Assembly (NCBI GenBank): GCA_003550325.1
Contig: QKWP01000357.1
Span: 137,915-201,914, forward strand
Direction: 5' to 3'
DNA length: 64,000 nucleotides
DNA from: Gigaspora rosea
Lineage: Eukaryota; Glomeromycota; Glomeromycetes; Diversisporales; Gigasporaceae
Made by a program: the position numbers and the translations under genes. Positions within the stretch are counted from its first letter, which is position 1; each line of letters opens with the position of its first letter. Below the pieces are notes generated by a model. The model had not been told where the DNA came from. It did no database searches and worked only from the letters and a program-made list of their open reading frames with translations. Below, one piece after another: positions 1 through 11,109 of the stretch.

Positions 1-533
1 CAATAATTTAATTAGGTTTCCGCCAGAAGGCACCAAATGTTACAGTACTGGAAGCCTTCTTTAATTCTGATAGAGTAACAATCACACGGCTCCTGAGATC
101 CCTTATTTTGGGCGTGAAGCAGTGTGCAAGAGGGAAGTATAGTTTCTTTTATGTCTGTAAAAACTATACACTTCTCTATAGCAATTTGGTATAAAACAAC
201 AAGAGATAATAGACAGTTTATTAATTTAACAGGAGGGCTATTCCAAGGTGTCTGTTCCTTAGAAATCCCAAGAGTTTATTAATAACAAAAGAGGAGGATA
301 AATATAAAAGTAAAGATAAAATACAATGTCTGGATCTATCTAAAACTAAGGGAAATAAAGTGGGTTTATATATCTATTGAGCTAAGCATCGCTAAGCGTC
401 GTTAAGCGTCGCTAAGCGTCATTAAGCATCATTAAGCATCATTAAGCGTTGCTAAGCGTCATTGAGTGTCATTGCGCATTCTTATTAAGTTCTAATTTCT
501 TAACTAGTTTCAACCAAAACCTATTCTATAACA
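1..533 (-). mobile_element. LTR and primer-binding end of a minus-strand LTR retrotransposon
   Basis: Positions 38-533 (496 bp) start TGTTACAG and end TATAACA, the short inverted TG..CA ends of an LTR. Read on the minus strand, the bases just inside (37 down to 20) are TTTGGTGCCTTCTGGCGG, which looks like a tRNA primer-binding site. This is therefore the 5' LTR of an element whose body lies left of the window. No second LTR is visible, so the pairing cannot be confirmed. The right end overlaps the pogo terminus by about 3 bp (531-533), so the exact junction is ambiguous. Confidence 0.6.
381..480. repeat. 10-bp minisatellite inside the LTR
   Basis: Ten consecutive 10-bp units occupy exactly 100 bp. 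The consensus is close to GCTAAGCGTC, with ATTAAGCATC-type variants, and the last two units are the most diverged. Confidence 0.9.
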
Positions 534-926
534 GCGAATAAGTGTAATTTGGCGAATTTGGAATAATTGAAGATTTACTGTTATCTAGTGATCGGATCTG
601 AGAAATTTTTATACCATTCAAATCATCTCATTGAGAGGATTCGAATGGTAAAAAAATCGTTCAGATCCAATCATGGGATCACGATATATCTTACATGACT
701 TTCGTTCTAACATATATCGCGACAAATATGTGCACTTTTATTTGGTATGTAAACGATTTTGTGCAACTGTTGTTGCTACAACTTCTACACTCAACAATAA
801 ATACCTGGTAAGTTTTTACACGTCATGTTATTTACAGTTTTATCTTATAATTTTTACTTCAAAAAATTAATAAATTTTTATTTCAAAAAAATTAATAAAT
901 CTTTACTTCGAAAAATTAATTCGAAC

Positions 927-2128
927 ATGAGACAATCTTCTGATAAAAGAGGTGAGGCAATCAACGCTGCACTTAAAAAATTAAATGATTGCCCTCCCAG
1001 GTCCAAACCTCCAAGTATAAATGGTTTGGCAAAAGTCTTTGGTCTTTCAGAAACTACTCTTCAGCGTGTAGTAAGTAATGGTGGTCCTCCTAAATGTCCA
1101 GGTGCACCTAATGTTCTCACCAGTCATGAAGAAAATCAATTAGTTGGCTATTGCATTAACATGCCAAAGCTCGGGTTTGGCTTAACAAGAACCATGGTCA
1201 ATAATTGCGCAATGAAAATTATGGAATTAAATAAGCGATCGCACCCTTTTGGGGAAAATGGGCCAGGTCAAGACTAGTAGGAACGTTTTATGAGGGACTA
1301 CCCAGATTTATCCTTTCATGTTCCTTAACAATTATCGGAAGCAAGAGCACAAAAAGCAAATAAAACTATAGTCGATGATCATTTTAAAAAACTTAACCAA
1401 ATTATTAGCGAAAATTCTCTTAATGCGGCACAAATATGGAATATGGATGAGACTGGGTTCGCTATTGTGCCTGCATTAGAAAAGGTTTTAGCAAAAAAAG
1501 GCTCGCGTCAACTGTACAAAATTGCACATGAAATTCGCAAGATCATATTTCAGTTGCGCCCACAATTTCGGCAGCTGGAACTTATATTCCGCCTTTGATA
1601 ATTTATAAAGGTGTCCTTACGATTCCTAATTTACTTGACAGTGCACTACCAGGAACCATAATGGGTTTTACAAGTACGGGGTACATGCGTGAAGAATCAT
1701 TTAAAATGTTCCTTGATCATTTTATTCGTTCGATTTCTCCTACCCGACCAGTATTACTAATGTTAGACGGCTACAAAAGTTACATCAATTATACTTCTGT
1801 TGATTTTTGTCATAACAATGGCATCCTTCTTTATGCACTTCCAACCCATACGACCCATGTTTTGCAACCATCAGAAATTCCTTTTGCAGCACTAAAAAAA
1901 GAATATAGCAAAGGTTGTGAAAAATACAGTAGAGAAACTGATAGTATGATAGTAACGAAACGAACCTTTGCGAGAGTTTTTGGTTCAGTCTTCCTTGAAA
2001 CTTATACACCAAAAGCGATTTGTAATGCCTATAAAGCGATGGGAATTTGGCTATTTGACCCAAATGCCATTAGTCCTGACCATCTAAACCCATCAGTAGT
2101 AACCGAACAGTTCGATATCTCACCTTAA
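927..2128 (+). pseudogene. pogo-type DDE transposase, N-terminal and catalytic part, broken
   Basis: The likely start is the ATG at 927 (MRQSSDKRGEAINAALKK), followed by a psq-like helix-turn-helix (GLAKVFGLSETTLQRVV) and a CENP-B-type DNA-binding stretch. The DDE domain shows WNMDETGF near 1440, VLLMLDGYKS near 1755 and THTTHVLQPSE near 1850. The third acidic position, normally D in LQPLD of pogo proteins, is E here, with 35 residues between it and the second D. Breaks seen: two adjacent TAG codons at 1275 and 1278, TAA at 1326, a one-base frameshift near 1531 (frame 3 to frame 2), and TAA at 2126 just before the Tc1. The family would normally catalyse cut-and-paste transposition at TA sites. 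This copy cannot make a full protein. Confidence 0.85.
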
Positions 2129-2132
2129 TATA

Positions 2133-3484
2133 CAGTGATCGGAAGTAAATCACCGGAAATTTCCAGATCTACCGGGAATTTCATATACGTATGATAATCT
2201 TTTTTTAACGTACATACGTCTTTTTTCACTTGTGTTTTTTTTTTAACACACAATTTTAATTGTTTTTGATGATAAAAAAACCCTCCCGCCAAGAATTAAG
2301 CCTAGAACAACGAAGCCGTATTGCCGGCGCTTACCTGTGTGGTGTTAAACCACTTGACATTGCAAAAGTTTTTGATCTCCCGAAATCAACGGTGTATGAC
2401 ACTGTTAAGCGATATGAAGAGACAGGCTCAGAGCATCCGAACAAACGCCCTGGTCGCCCCGAAGCTCTCTCTGCGCGTGACAAACGCTCTTTAGTTCGTA
2501 TTACAAAAAAAAATCGGAAGGAACCCTTGGCTGTCATCACTAACGAATTCAACGTCCAACATGATACGACGCTTACCACCAAAACTATTCGAAAGTACCT
2601 CCACAATTTAGGTTGGAGAAACTGTGTCGCCTGTCGAAAACCTCTTTTAGACAAAAGAAAAGCACTGGAGTGAAAAAAATGGTGCCGTGAACATTTAAAA
2701 TGGGTAAATGAATGGCAAATGGTTGTTTTTACGGACGAGTCAAGGTTTTGTCTTCACAAAGCAGATGGTCGTGAAAGAACTTGGCGTCGAGTTAATGAAA
2801 AATATCATAAAGATTGTATAAATACGACTATGAAGTTTGGTGGTGGTTCTGTAATGTTTTGGGGCTGTTTTTGTTGGTGGGGCGTTGGACCGTTAGTAAG
2901 AATTAAGGGTAATATGAATTCGGATAGTTATGTTGATATTCTTGCAAAATATTTTATTCCTTGGGCAAATTCTTTAATGGAAAAACATCATGGTGAAATA
3001 AATTTAATTTTTCAACAAGATTTGGCTTCTATTCATACATCTACATATTCAGAATGGTGGATGAATTCGCATAATTTTAATATATTAAATTGGGCACCGT
3101 ATAGCCCTGATCTTAACCCGATTGAAAATCTTTGGGAACGTCTTGATTCTGCAGTTCGTAACAGAAAACCCATGCCTACAAAGTTAGAAGAATTAGTTAA
3201 AATTATAGAAGAGGAATGGTATAACTTATCAATTGAATATATTCGTTCACTTATCTGTAGTATGCCAAATCGAGTAAAGACAATATATAAAGCCCGAGGA
3301 TGGTACTGTAAATATTAAATAACCCAGGGTTTTTTTTTTTTAGGAATGTAAATATAAATATTTTATTTTATTTTATATAATTATTTTGTAATTATATAAA
3401 ATATAATAAAATAAAAATCGTACGTAAAATTTGGCCTCTTATGTGTTACCTATAAAATTTCCGGTGATTTACTTCCGATCACTG
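2133..3484 (+). mobile_element. Tc1-type transposon nested in the pogo element
   Basis: Perfect 30-bp terminal inverted repeats (2133-2162 and 3455-3484) begin CAGTGATCGGAAGTAAATCA. The flanking TA is duplicated (2131-2132 and 3485-3486), and element length is 1352 bp. The pogo frame reads on across the insertion point once the element and one TA are ignored. It carries one transposase gene in the plus direction. Intact ends and a single coding lesion suggest a fairly recent arrival relative to the pogo copy. Confidence 0.96.
2260..3318 (+). pseudogene. Tc1 DD34E transposase with one in-frame stop
   Basis: The frame is continuous apart from one TGA at 2671-2673. The N-terminal part has paired helix-turn-helix signatures (IAGAYLCGVKPLDIAKVF, then KSTVYDTVKRYEETG) with the GRPE hook motif typical of Tc1 proteins. 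The catalytic domain shows VVFTDESRF (first D), IFQQDLASIHT (second D) and YSPDLNPIENLW (E). Exactly 34 residues lie between the second D and the E, giving DD34E. Length, about 352 codons, matches the family. The stop lies between the DNA-binding and catalytic halves, so only a DNA-binding fragment would be made unless the stop is read through or was a sequencing change. A second ATG at 2719 could start a catalytic fragment. Function: excision and integration at TA. Confidence 0.93.
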
Positions 3485-3485
3485 T

Positions 3486-4070
3486 AGTCAATTTCTCGTA
3501 CTAGCTGAACTATCTTCATCGCCTCAAATATCTACTAACTCGAATCATCTTCGTTCTACTCGCTTGAATCTTGACCAACTAGCAGAAGAAAATCTAATGC
3601 TTAGAAATGAAAATGATTTATTAAGGTCTCAACTTTTTATAGCTAAAGAGGAGCTATATACTTACAAAAATCCTGGGACTTGCTCTTTACGTTCGGTTCT
3701 TAAGTATCCGGCTCCTCGCATTCCAGCAGTAGGTTCACAACCAACTACAGAAGATCAGACCGGATCTGATCAACCTGCTCCAAGAAAAAAAAGAAAAAAA
3801 AAATGCTTCCTTTTTCTCGGCTCCTCACTAGTGAAGAGAGTTGGTGCCAATTAGAAGAGTTAAATATGGAAGCAGAACGTAAATCCGAAGAAGCAAGGCA
3901 AAAAAAGGAAGTAGCAGCCCAAAGAAAAGCTGAATGAGAAGAAGCAAAAGCCAAAAAAAAGCTGAATGGGAACTGCGTTTGCCCAAAAAAAAGGAAAGCA
4001 AGTCCAGAAGACTCGCGGAAAATAGGGAGGACACTAAAGGAAGAAAAAAAGGAAAGTAAAAATTTTTTTT
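3486..4070 (+). pseudogene. pogo transposase C-terminal tail beyond the Tc1 insertion
   Basis: The frame continuing from the pre-insertion side reads LDQLAEENLMLRNENDLLR, a coiled-coil-like stretch, followed by a low-complexity basic run (PRKKRKKK at about 3783-3803). There a frameshift moves the reading frame; the other frame continues as an E/K/A-rich coil (MEAERKSEEARQKKEVAA) to about 3935. A TGA at 3936 and further breaks follow. It is the same gene as 927-2128. The acidic/basic coiled tail is common in fungal pogo-type proteins, but its role is not known. Confidence 0.7.
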
Positions 4071-4331
4071 TATATTAGTAAGCAAAATTTGCCAAATTAC
4101 CCCTTTAATCCTAAATTTCCATTTTTTTGTACTTATGGTAAAGTGATGATTTACCGATTTTGATTTTTGTCATACCTTTTTTTTTTAATAGATATATTCT
4201 AAATATAGTATAGTTTCATCACGGGTGTAAATTTTTTACTATGGTGCTGTTAATAAAAAGTTTACCTAACAGAATCGTTAACTTCGCCAAATTACCCTAT
4301 TCACCTTATATAAATATATATTTATATATAT

Positions 4332-4791
4332 TGCAATCGAAAAGTTCAATTATAAGAATAAATTAGGTTTTTGTTAGAAGAAATTCAAGATGAAGACAGC
4401 TTTTATTAGATAGAAGTTAAGACATGAGAGTGGATCATGTTGATACAAAGGATTTCTATATCCTTTTTATAATTATCATCTCTTACTATTTTACAAATAC
4501 TAACTAACGATGTTATGCATAATAGCACGATCGTATTGATGACTGATATATTACAACTGGAGTTGATATGGGGCAATGATACAAATACTTTTGTAAGATG
4601 CACGATCAATGAATAAATAAATAATAAATAAAGAAGTAATAAATAAATAATAATTAATAAATTGAAAAGTAATAAATAACTTTTAAAGAAATGTAATAGT
4701 AATGACCATAAAGCGAAGGGTTCAACGATTATTATGTAACTGTGATGGTATGTATCATCATACGAAACCTAAGATAATCTACTATATTACA
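4332..4791 (-). repeat. LTR (left copy)
   Basis: 460 bp, matching 6486-6945 along its full length with scattered substitutions and short indels in an (AATAAATA)-rich stretch. It ends in TG..CA. On the element's strand this is the 3' LTR. Confidence 0.9.
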
Positions 4792-4805
4792 CTTCCCCCT
4801 CCTTT
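4792..4805 (-). other. Polypurine tract
   Basis: Read on the minus strand as AAAGGAGGGGGAAG directly against the LTR start TGTAATATAG. This is the expected primer for plus-strand DNA synthesis and fixes the element's orientation. Confidence 0.85.
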
Positions 4806-6485
4806 AAAATGTGAGGTCCTCCGAGCATAATCAACCAGTGATTAAAAAAATTCTAAACTAGTTTTCTAAAAAAAAATAAATCCTGGGTTTTAGGTTTTTT
4901 GGATTACTCATAAACAGAACAAAAACTAATACATAGGAGTTTTGTACTTCGGCTTACCTGTAACCAAAAAACTAAAAAAAAACTAAACTTAATTCAATTC
5001 ACTCAAAAAAAAACTAACTTTAAAAAAAACTAAAAAAATAAAAAAAAATATAACTATCTTCAATTTTTCCTTTTCAAACTTCACATTTGGAATTTGGATT
5101 ATAATGACAATATAAGTTTTTATCTTTTATTTGCTTTCATCTTTTCGATGTGTATTGCTTTACTAAAATTTCTTCTTTTATAGATTACTTTTCTTTTCTT
5201 AGGAGTTCTTTATTCGGCATCGCGTTATCAATCGGTCAGCTTTCTAATTCGTCCAGATAGGCTATCGGTAGTATTTCGCTTATTTCGTCTTGACTTTGAC
5301 ATCACCCACGTGATCGTCAGTTATCATTTATTGATGATCTGTCTTAACTGATCTGTTTTCTAATTTCTTTTTTTACTAGCTTTCGTCTTTTGCTTACTGT
5401 CTTTCTACGGTTTATTCTTCTAAATTTTTGTTATATAAGGATTCTTTATTCCGGTTCGGGTTTGGTCCCTAAAAAAAATATATTCCATGTTATTCTTTCT
5501 TTACTTTGGTACCTTCTGTGTAAATCTTTAAAAGTGTCTTTGGCTCAGTTTCCCAACTGAGGGTTGAGACTATATAAGAGCAGATTCATACGGTTAATTT
5601 TCAAGGGCTTTTTTCGATTTTTTGCCCAGGGTTCTTCCAACTACGTTGGATTAATTTCCAAGATTCTTGTCCAGTAGGCGGCAAATTTTTTTTTTTAACC
5701 TTGGTCAGCTTGCTTCTTTCTTTTGGGACAAGTTAATTAAGACAATATAAGACTCTTGGTTTATAGGACTCTTCTAGTAGTTCTTTCAACTGGATACATA
5801 TAAAAGAATCTTTTTGCCCTATTTTTTTTTTTTTTTTTAACATTATTTTTGTTTTTTATGCGGTTTTTCGGCATTATTAATGTTTCTTCTCTTTTCTTCT
5901 CAGGTCTTTATTATAATTCTTCTTCCAGGTGGAAAAGGTGTCCAAAAAGATAAGTATAGGGTCATTTATTTATTATTATTATTTTTTCTTGTTTACTCAT
6001 TCTTTACGCATTTACAGAGCAATATTTTAAGGGCCAATAGTGCAAAGGATTTTCATGGAACGCTGATGGACTGGGAGGATTCTACCAGGAAGTAGGGTGT
6101 TAGGATTTATTTAGAGCAGGGTGGCATTTGGTTGACGGAAAAAAAATAGGACAGTACGCAAAGAGCATAGAATAGTGAACTTTATTTATTTTTATTCTTG
6201 AGCTTAGCTACTAATATTTCTTTTTAATTGTAGGGCACTGTGATATATATCAAGGCGAAACGTTTCTTGGATAATTTATGGCATGAGGCATTAAGGACAT
6301 TAAGCGAATCAAACTACGGAACCTAAAGGACATGAGAACTACAGTACAACAAAAGAACGATGGATCGAAATCAGGTCATAGTTCTTCAATGAAACTATAA
6401 TTGGGTCTTCTATTTTGTAGGACATAGCCGTCCTCGAATCGAATTTTCTTCAAGTAGGCAACCTGGTCCTGTCGTCGTCGCCAAA

Positions 6486-6945
6486 TGTAATCGAAAAGTT
6501 CGATTATGAGGATAAATTAGCTCTTTTTAGAAGAAATTCAAGACAAAGATAGCTTTTATTAGATAGAAGTTAAGACATGAGAGTGGATTATGTTGATACA
6601 AAAGGATTTTTATATCCTTTTTATAATTATCATCTCTTACTATCTTACAAATGCTAACTAACGATGTTATGCATAATAGTCAATCGTATTGATGACTAAT
6701 GTATCACAACGCGGAGTTAATACGGGGCAATGATACAAATACTTTTGTAAGACGCACGATCAATGAATAAATAAATAATAAATAAAGAAGTAATAAATAA
6801 ATAATAAATAATAAATAGAAAAGTAATAAATAACTTTTAAAAAAATGTAATAGTAATGACCGTGAAGCGAAGGGTTCAACGATTATCACGTGACCGTAAT
6901 GGTACATATCGTCATACGAAACCTAAGATAATCTACTATATTACA
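6486..6945 (-). repeat. LTR (right copy)
   Basis: 460 bp, the partner of 4332-4791; it is the 5' LTR on the element's strand. The adjacent 6465-6485 reads, on the minus strand, as a TTTGGCGACGACGACAGG primer-binding-site-like sequence; the tRNA is not identified. Confidence 0.9.
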
Positions 6946-7375
6946 ATATTATTATATATATATAATTTTTAATATTAAATAACCTTTGATCCACTGGACC
7001 ATTTTTGATAATTTAACTATCAAAATGTTCGCCTCAGTGAGACGATTCTAACAAGCCTAAAATCACTAAATTCATATCACAGGAACCTAAGATCAACAAA
7101 GATTTGTATTCTATAAACAATTAATAATTAGATATGTCTATGATGAATACCACGTGCCATATTGATCAGAATCAGATTATTTTGGTACCATTCAATTCGT
7201 CTTATTGAGACTAGTGCTCCTAGGTCCGGTCTGGGTCTGGTCTGGTCTGGGTCCGGTCTGAGATTAGACCAAACTCAGACTCTAAATTTTACTAATTACA
7301 GACTTCAGACCAGACTCAACTATGTGTCCGGTCCGGGTCTGGTCCGAAATCTGCAGACTGGTCTGAGTCCGAATG

Positions 7376-9161
7376 AACAAGTTTACTTGGTGCATTTTGT
7401 TAGAATAAATTAGTAAAATTTTATGAATCATAAGATTTTATAGAATTTTATTAATAAAATTCTATAAAATCTTATAATTCGCAAATTTTTATTAATTAAT
7501 TCTAACAAAATGCACTAAGTAAACTTGTTTCGCACCTAAAAATGTATTAAAACGACTGGTTTGTTTTTATATTACTTGAAATTTAGAGAAAAGATGCATG
7601 ATTTTGGATTTTTGATCAAAAAAGTCAAATTTAAGCATCTTTTCTCCAAATTTCAAGTAAAATAAAAACAACCCTGCCGATTTAATGTATTTTTAGGTGC
7701 TGAACAAGTTTACTTAGTGCATTAAGTTAGAATTAATTAGTAAAATTTTGTGAATCATAAGATTTTATAGAATTTTATTAGTAAAATTCTATAAAATCTT
7801 AAAATTCACAAATTTTTATTAATTAATTCTAACAAAATGCACTAAGTAAACTTGTTCAGCACCTAAAAATGCATTAAATCGGCAGGGTTGTTTTTATTTT
7901 ACTTGAAATTTGGAGAAAAGATGCTTAAATTTGACTTTTTTGATCAAAAATCCAAAATTATGCATCTTTTCTCCAAATTTCAAGTAAAATAAAAACAACC
8001 CTGCCGATTTAATGTATTTTTAGGTGCTGAACAAGTTTACTTAGTGCATTTTGTTAGAATTAATTAATAAAAATTTGTGAATTATAAGATTTTATAGAAT
8101 TTTATTAATAAAATTCTATAAAATCTTATGATTCACAAATTTTTGTTAATTAATTCTAACAAAACGCACTAAGTAAACTTGTTTAGCACCTAAAAATATA
8201 TTAAACCAGCAGGGTTGTTTTTATTTTACTTGAAATTTGGAGAAAAGATGCTTAAATTTGACTTTTTTGATCAAAAATCCAAAATTATACATCTTTTCTC
8301 CAAATTTCAAGTAAAATAAAAACAACCCTACTTATTTGGGGTTTTCTATTAAAAGGGCCCATTTTTACAATTTTTTGAAAAATGAGTTTTCATTAGATTC
8401 ATATAAATTTTGACAGGGTTGATATTTTTTAATTGTAAATGAAAGTCGATTTGCATAATAAAAAATCCAGATAATGTTAAAGAAAAATTCTATGAAGCTG
8501 CGTAGAGCCATCACACCACGAGATTACCTGATAGTCACCTGCTGTCTTTAACCAATCAAAATCGTGAAATTTATTAATCCCGGATCAGTTCGAAAATCAA
8601 AACAAATAATTAAACTCAATTATCTCAAAATAAAATATATGTAAAAATGGGCCCTTTTAATAGAAAACACCTCATTTAATATATTTTTAGGCACTGAACT
8701 AGTTTACTTAGTGCGTTTTGTTAGAATTAATTAATAAATATTTGTGAATTTTAATTAAGATTTTATAAAATTTTACTAATAAAATTTTATAAAATCTTAT
8801 GATTTACAAAATTTTACTAATTATTTCTAAATTAATGCACTAAGTAAACTTGTTCAATACCTAAAAATATATTAAATTAGCAGGGTTTTTTTTTATTTTA
8901 CTTGGAATTTGGAGATAAGATGTTAAAATTTGTCTTTTTTCATCAAATCTCTAAATTTCAAATAAAATAAACACAAACCAGCCATTTTAATACATTTTTA
9001 GGTGCTGAACAAGTTTACTTAGTGCATTTTGTTAGAATAATTAGTAAAATTTTATGAATCATAAGTTTTTATAGAATTTTATTAATAAAATTCTATAAAA
9101 ACTTATGATTCATAAAATTTTACTAATTATTCTAACAAAATGCACTAAGTAAACTTGTTCA
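7376..9161. repeat. Tandem array of alternating long palindromes (about 327-bp period)
   Basis: Palindrome A (about 153-158 bp, arms beginning CAAGTTTACTTAGTGCATTTTG) occurs at about 7376-7528, 7702-7856, 8029-8183, 8696-8853 and 9007-9161. Palindrome B (about 110 bp, arms TTTTACTTGAAATTTGGAGA and complement) fills the gaps at about 7562-7672, 7888-7999, 8213-8325 and a degraded 8884-8977. Spacing between successive A units is about 327 bp after subtracting the MITE at 8338-8673; the last is shorter. Each unit could fold into two long hairpins. Confidence 0.9.
8338..8673. mobile_element. Small MITE inside the palindrome array
   Basis: 336 bp with inverted ends sharing TTTTCTATTAAAAGGGCCCA; the flanking ATTT is duplicated (8334-8337 and 8674-8677). 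Neighbouring array units lack this segment, which gives an empty-site comparison. It is noncoding. Confidence 0.85.
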
Positions 9162-9440
9162 GCACCAAAAAATATATATAAATATATTCAGACTCAAACC
9201 AGTCTTCAGACTTCGGACCAGACCCAGACAAGACTTAGACTTGACTAAAAAGTCTGAATATAAAAAATAAATTTACTTAGTAATTTTAAAAATTACTATT
9301 AAAATTACACAAAAGTTGAACGATCTTGGGATCCTGTGATTGGATTTTGATGGGTTTGGGCTTGTTAGAATCGTCTCACTAAGACGAACATTTTGGTAGT
9401 TGAATTATCCAAAAATGACCAGTAGATCAAAAGTTATCCA

Positions 9441-9769
9441 AATTTTAATATATATATATATATATATTATTAAATTTTAACCNATATATATATATATATA
9501 TATTATTAAATTTTAACCAATCAAATGCTTAGAAAAATTATCTGATGGGGGGTAGGGGTTAGCTACTTAGTGAACCCTAATCAGATGATTTCTGGTGCTC
9601 CCCTAAGTGTTTAGGAATAGATTTAGATAAATTATATATGTGTATTTTAAATTAAAGATATATGTAATAAGAATATTAATAAATAAATATGTATAGTTAA
9701 AAACTGGGAAGACCAAGGCTTAACCTACCAAGATGCTCAAAAAATATAGAATATCAAGTGTACTAGAAA
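9441..9769. repeat. (TA)n duplication and unique AT-rich spacer
   Basis: An (AT)n run followed by ATTATTAAATTTTAACC occurs twice in tandem (about 9450-9482 and 9484-9518), with a single undetermined base at 9483. A G-rich patch (TGATGGGGGGTAGGGGTTAG) follows near 9542. Nothing else recognisable. Confidence 0.6.
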
Positions 9770-11060
9770 ATGGGAATAGGGAATTGCACATGATGCTGTA
9801 AACTTCCTAATTTGTAGTTTTCAGCATCTGAACACCTTTTTGTATTTTGTTCATAGAATCTTCCAGAATCAAATGTTTGGTTTTTTATTCAGTCTTGGGC
9901 CAGATTAAATCGGGTATAGTCATTAAATATTTCTTGAAAATATTTTAATAATTTTTCAGAGAAGTTGCTAGCAGGATATTGCATAGAATACTATTCAAAC
10001 ATTTCATCATCACTTAGTTTATCAACTTCATCAGACTTTTGGTAATATGGAAGTTCTTTATGTTCTTTTTCCTTGAAGCTAATTTCATTTTGGTAATTAC
10101 TATCAAGAACAGAATCCATATCAACAGATTGAAGTTCTATAGATTCAATTGGGCATGGATTCATTATTTTCTCTTGATTGTTCTCTTAAATTCATTAACT
10201 TTTCTATTCCAATTGTCAATAGCTTCATCAAAAGTTTTTCCATTTTGATCACAGAATTCTTTGGGCTTGATTTGTTGATTCAAACTATCACTCATATTCT
10301 TTGAATGCTGTTCAGGTGTTTCAAGATTATCCTTTTTAGTATTAGCCTCAACAGTTTTTGATTCTGCTATCCAAGTGTCTAAAATGTTTAAATAATCATC
10401 AATCATAGCTTCAAGATTGATTTCTTCATTTTCTTTTGGATCTTCTAAAATATAATAAGCATCAAAAATTTCATCTATAGTTGTTTCATAGTCTGATTCC
10501 AGTAGGCAAGCTTTTGTAGTTGGTATTATTGAGGAAGTGTTGTTCTTTGCTAGGACTGTAGTTAACTGAATATATAAGGATAAGTACACAATACTTTCTT
10601 CCTTATAATTTGGTTTACAATTTGTTTTGACTTCAATTAATATTTTCTGAAAAATTTTCAGCACTTCAAAAATTTGGTTTGTATTAAAAGTTAGATTTCC
10701 AAATGTTTCATCAACAATTTCTTGGACTTTTAAAGCTTGTTTATCAGTAAGTGTTGCATATAATCTTGCACATTCATTTTCTAGGTCTTTTACTTTTAGA
10801 TTTTCATCAAGGGTCTCTTTTCTCTTGTGGCATCTTTGGGTTTGTCTTTGATTTGTGGTTTGATTTATATAGTATACTTCTATTGATTTTTTGTCACTTT
10901 TGGTGGTTTCCAGTAGGACATTTTTAATATCTGTTAATATCATGCATTGTCACTTAATAGAAAATGTTCCTGAGGTTCTTCTGATTCTAATAGGGTATGA
11001 ATATCAAGATTTAGTTCACTGGTTACCTCGCAATGATCGATTTCGTTTGTGTAATGTGAT
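9770..11060 (-). pseudogene. Broken host-like gene of unknown function
   Basis: The longest open part is 10164-10943 (259 residues, minus strand), hydrophilic and without a recognised domain. Its end carries a W-x3-V-x2-F-x-R pattern (NWNRKVNEFKRTIKRK). Coding continues beyond it in other frames. Upstream, about 10944-11040 reads EVTSELNLDIHTLLESEEPQ, joined by a one-base shift. Downstream from the overlapping ATG at 10164, the frame reads MNPCPIESIELQ and on to about 9770, with TAG and TGA stops. The continuity of protein-like sequence across three frames indicates a once longer gene (about 430 residues) now frameshifted. A similar pattern occurs in the passenger gene at 57362-58414 (EIWKKKVKNFQRK), hinting at a shared family. 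An intron at either junction is a weaker alternative. Confidence 0.55.
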
Positions 11061-11109
11061 CATAGAGAAACTTTTCTTTGCAAATCTTTCAAGAGAAAAA
11101 AGACGTCAC

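Larger units (their letters stand above)
531..4306 (+). mobile_element. pogo/Tigger-type DNA transposon, interrupted by a Tc1 element
   Basis: The ends are imperfect inverted repeats: the left has GTAATTTGGCGAA about 13 bp in (near 544-556), and the right end, reverse-complemented, has the same GTAATTTGGCGAA preceded by AGGTGAATAGG. Both ends are flanked by TA (529-530 and 4307-4308), as expected for the Tc1/mariner/pogo superfamily. The coding body runs 927-2128 and, after the Tc1 insertion, 3486-4070. A pair of short complementary stretches (about 589-672, GATCGGATCTGA against TCAGATCC) lies in the 5' noncoding part, around a CATTCAAATC/GATTCGAATG hairpin. Removing the Tc1 would leave about 2.4 kb. 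Confidence 0.8.
4332..6945 (-). mobile_element. Non-autonomous LTR retrotransposon (no polymerase genes)
   Basis: Two direct 460-bp repeats (4332-4791 and 6486-6945) bound a 1694-bp interior. Orientation is minus. On that strand the bases just before the downstream LTR are AAAGGAGGGGGAAG (polypurine tract), and those after the upstream LTR are TTTGGCGACGACGACAGG (primer-binding-site-like). A possible 4-bp duplication ATAT (4328-4331, 6946-6949) lies in AT-rich flanks. No reverse transcriptase, integrase or gag motif was seen in the interior on either strand, only a 71-residue open frame at 5880-6095 that is not recognisable. This fits a TRIM/LARD-type element mobilised by a partner. Confidence 0.88.
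6981..9440. mobile_element. Large inverted-repeat element built of nested palindromes
   Basis: The outer arms, about 6981-7096 and 9320-9440, are inverted copies sharing, for example, CAAAATGTTCG and GAGACGATTCTAACAAGCC. Inside them is a second pair of arms rich in TCTGGTC/GACCAGA (7219-7374 inverted to about 9186-9262). Inside that is an array of five long palindromes. No transposase or other coding sequence is visible, so mobility is inferred from symmetry only. The outer boundary dissolves into (TA)n, and no target duplication can be set. Confidence 0.75.

Noticed and set aside
381..480. Ten short direct repeats as a possible CRISPR array
   Set aside because: The units are contiguous 10-mers with no spacers, inside an LTR of a eukaryotic genome; a minisatellite.
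5880..6095. 71-residue frame inside the non-autonomous LTR element as a gene
   Set aside because: Hydrophobic, low complexity, on the strand opposite to the element, and without any recognisable motif.
7162..7413. 83-residue plus frame rich in GLVWSGSG
   Set aside because: Translation of the TCTGGTC repeat arm of the palindrome element.
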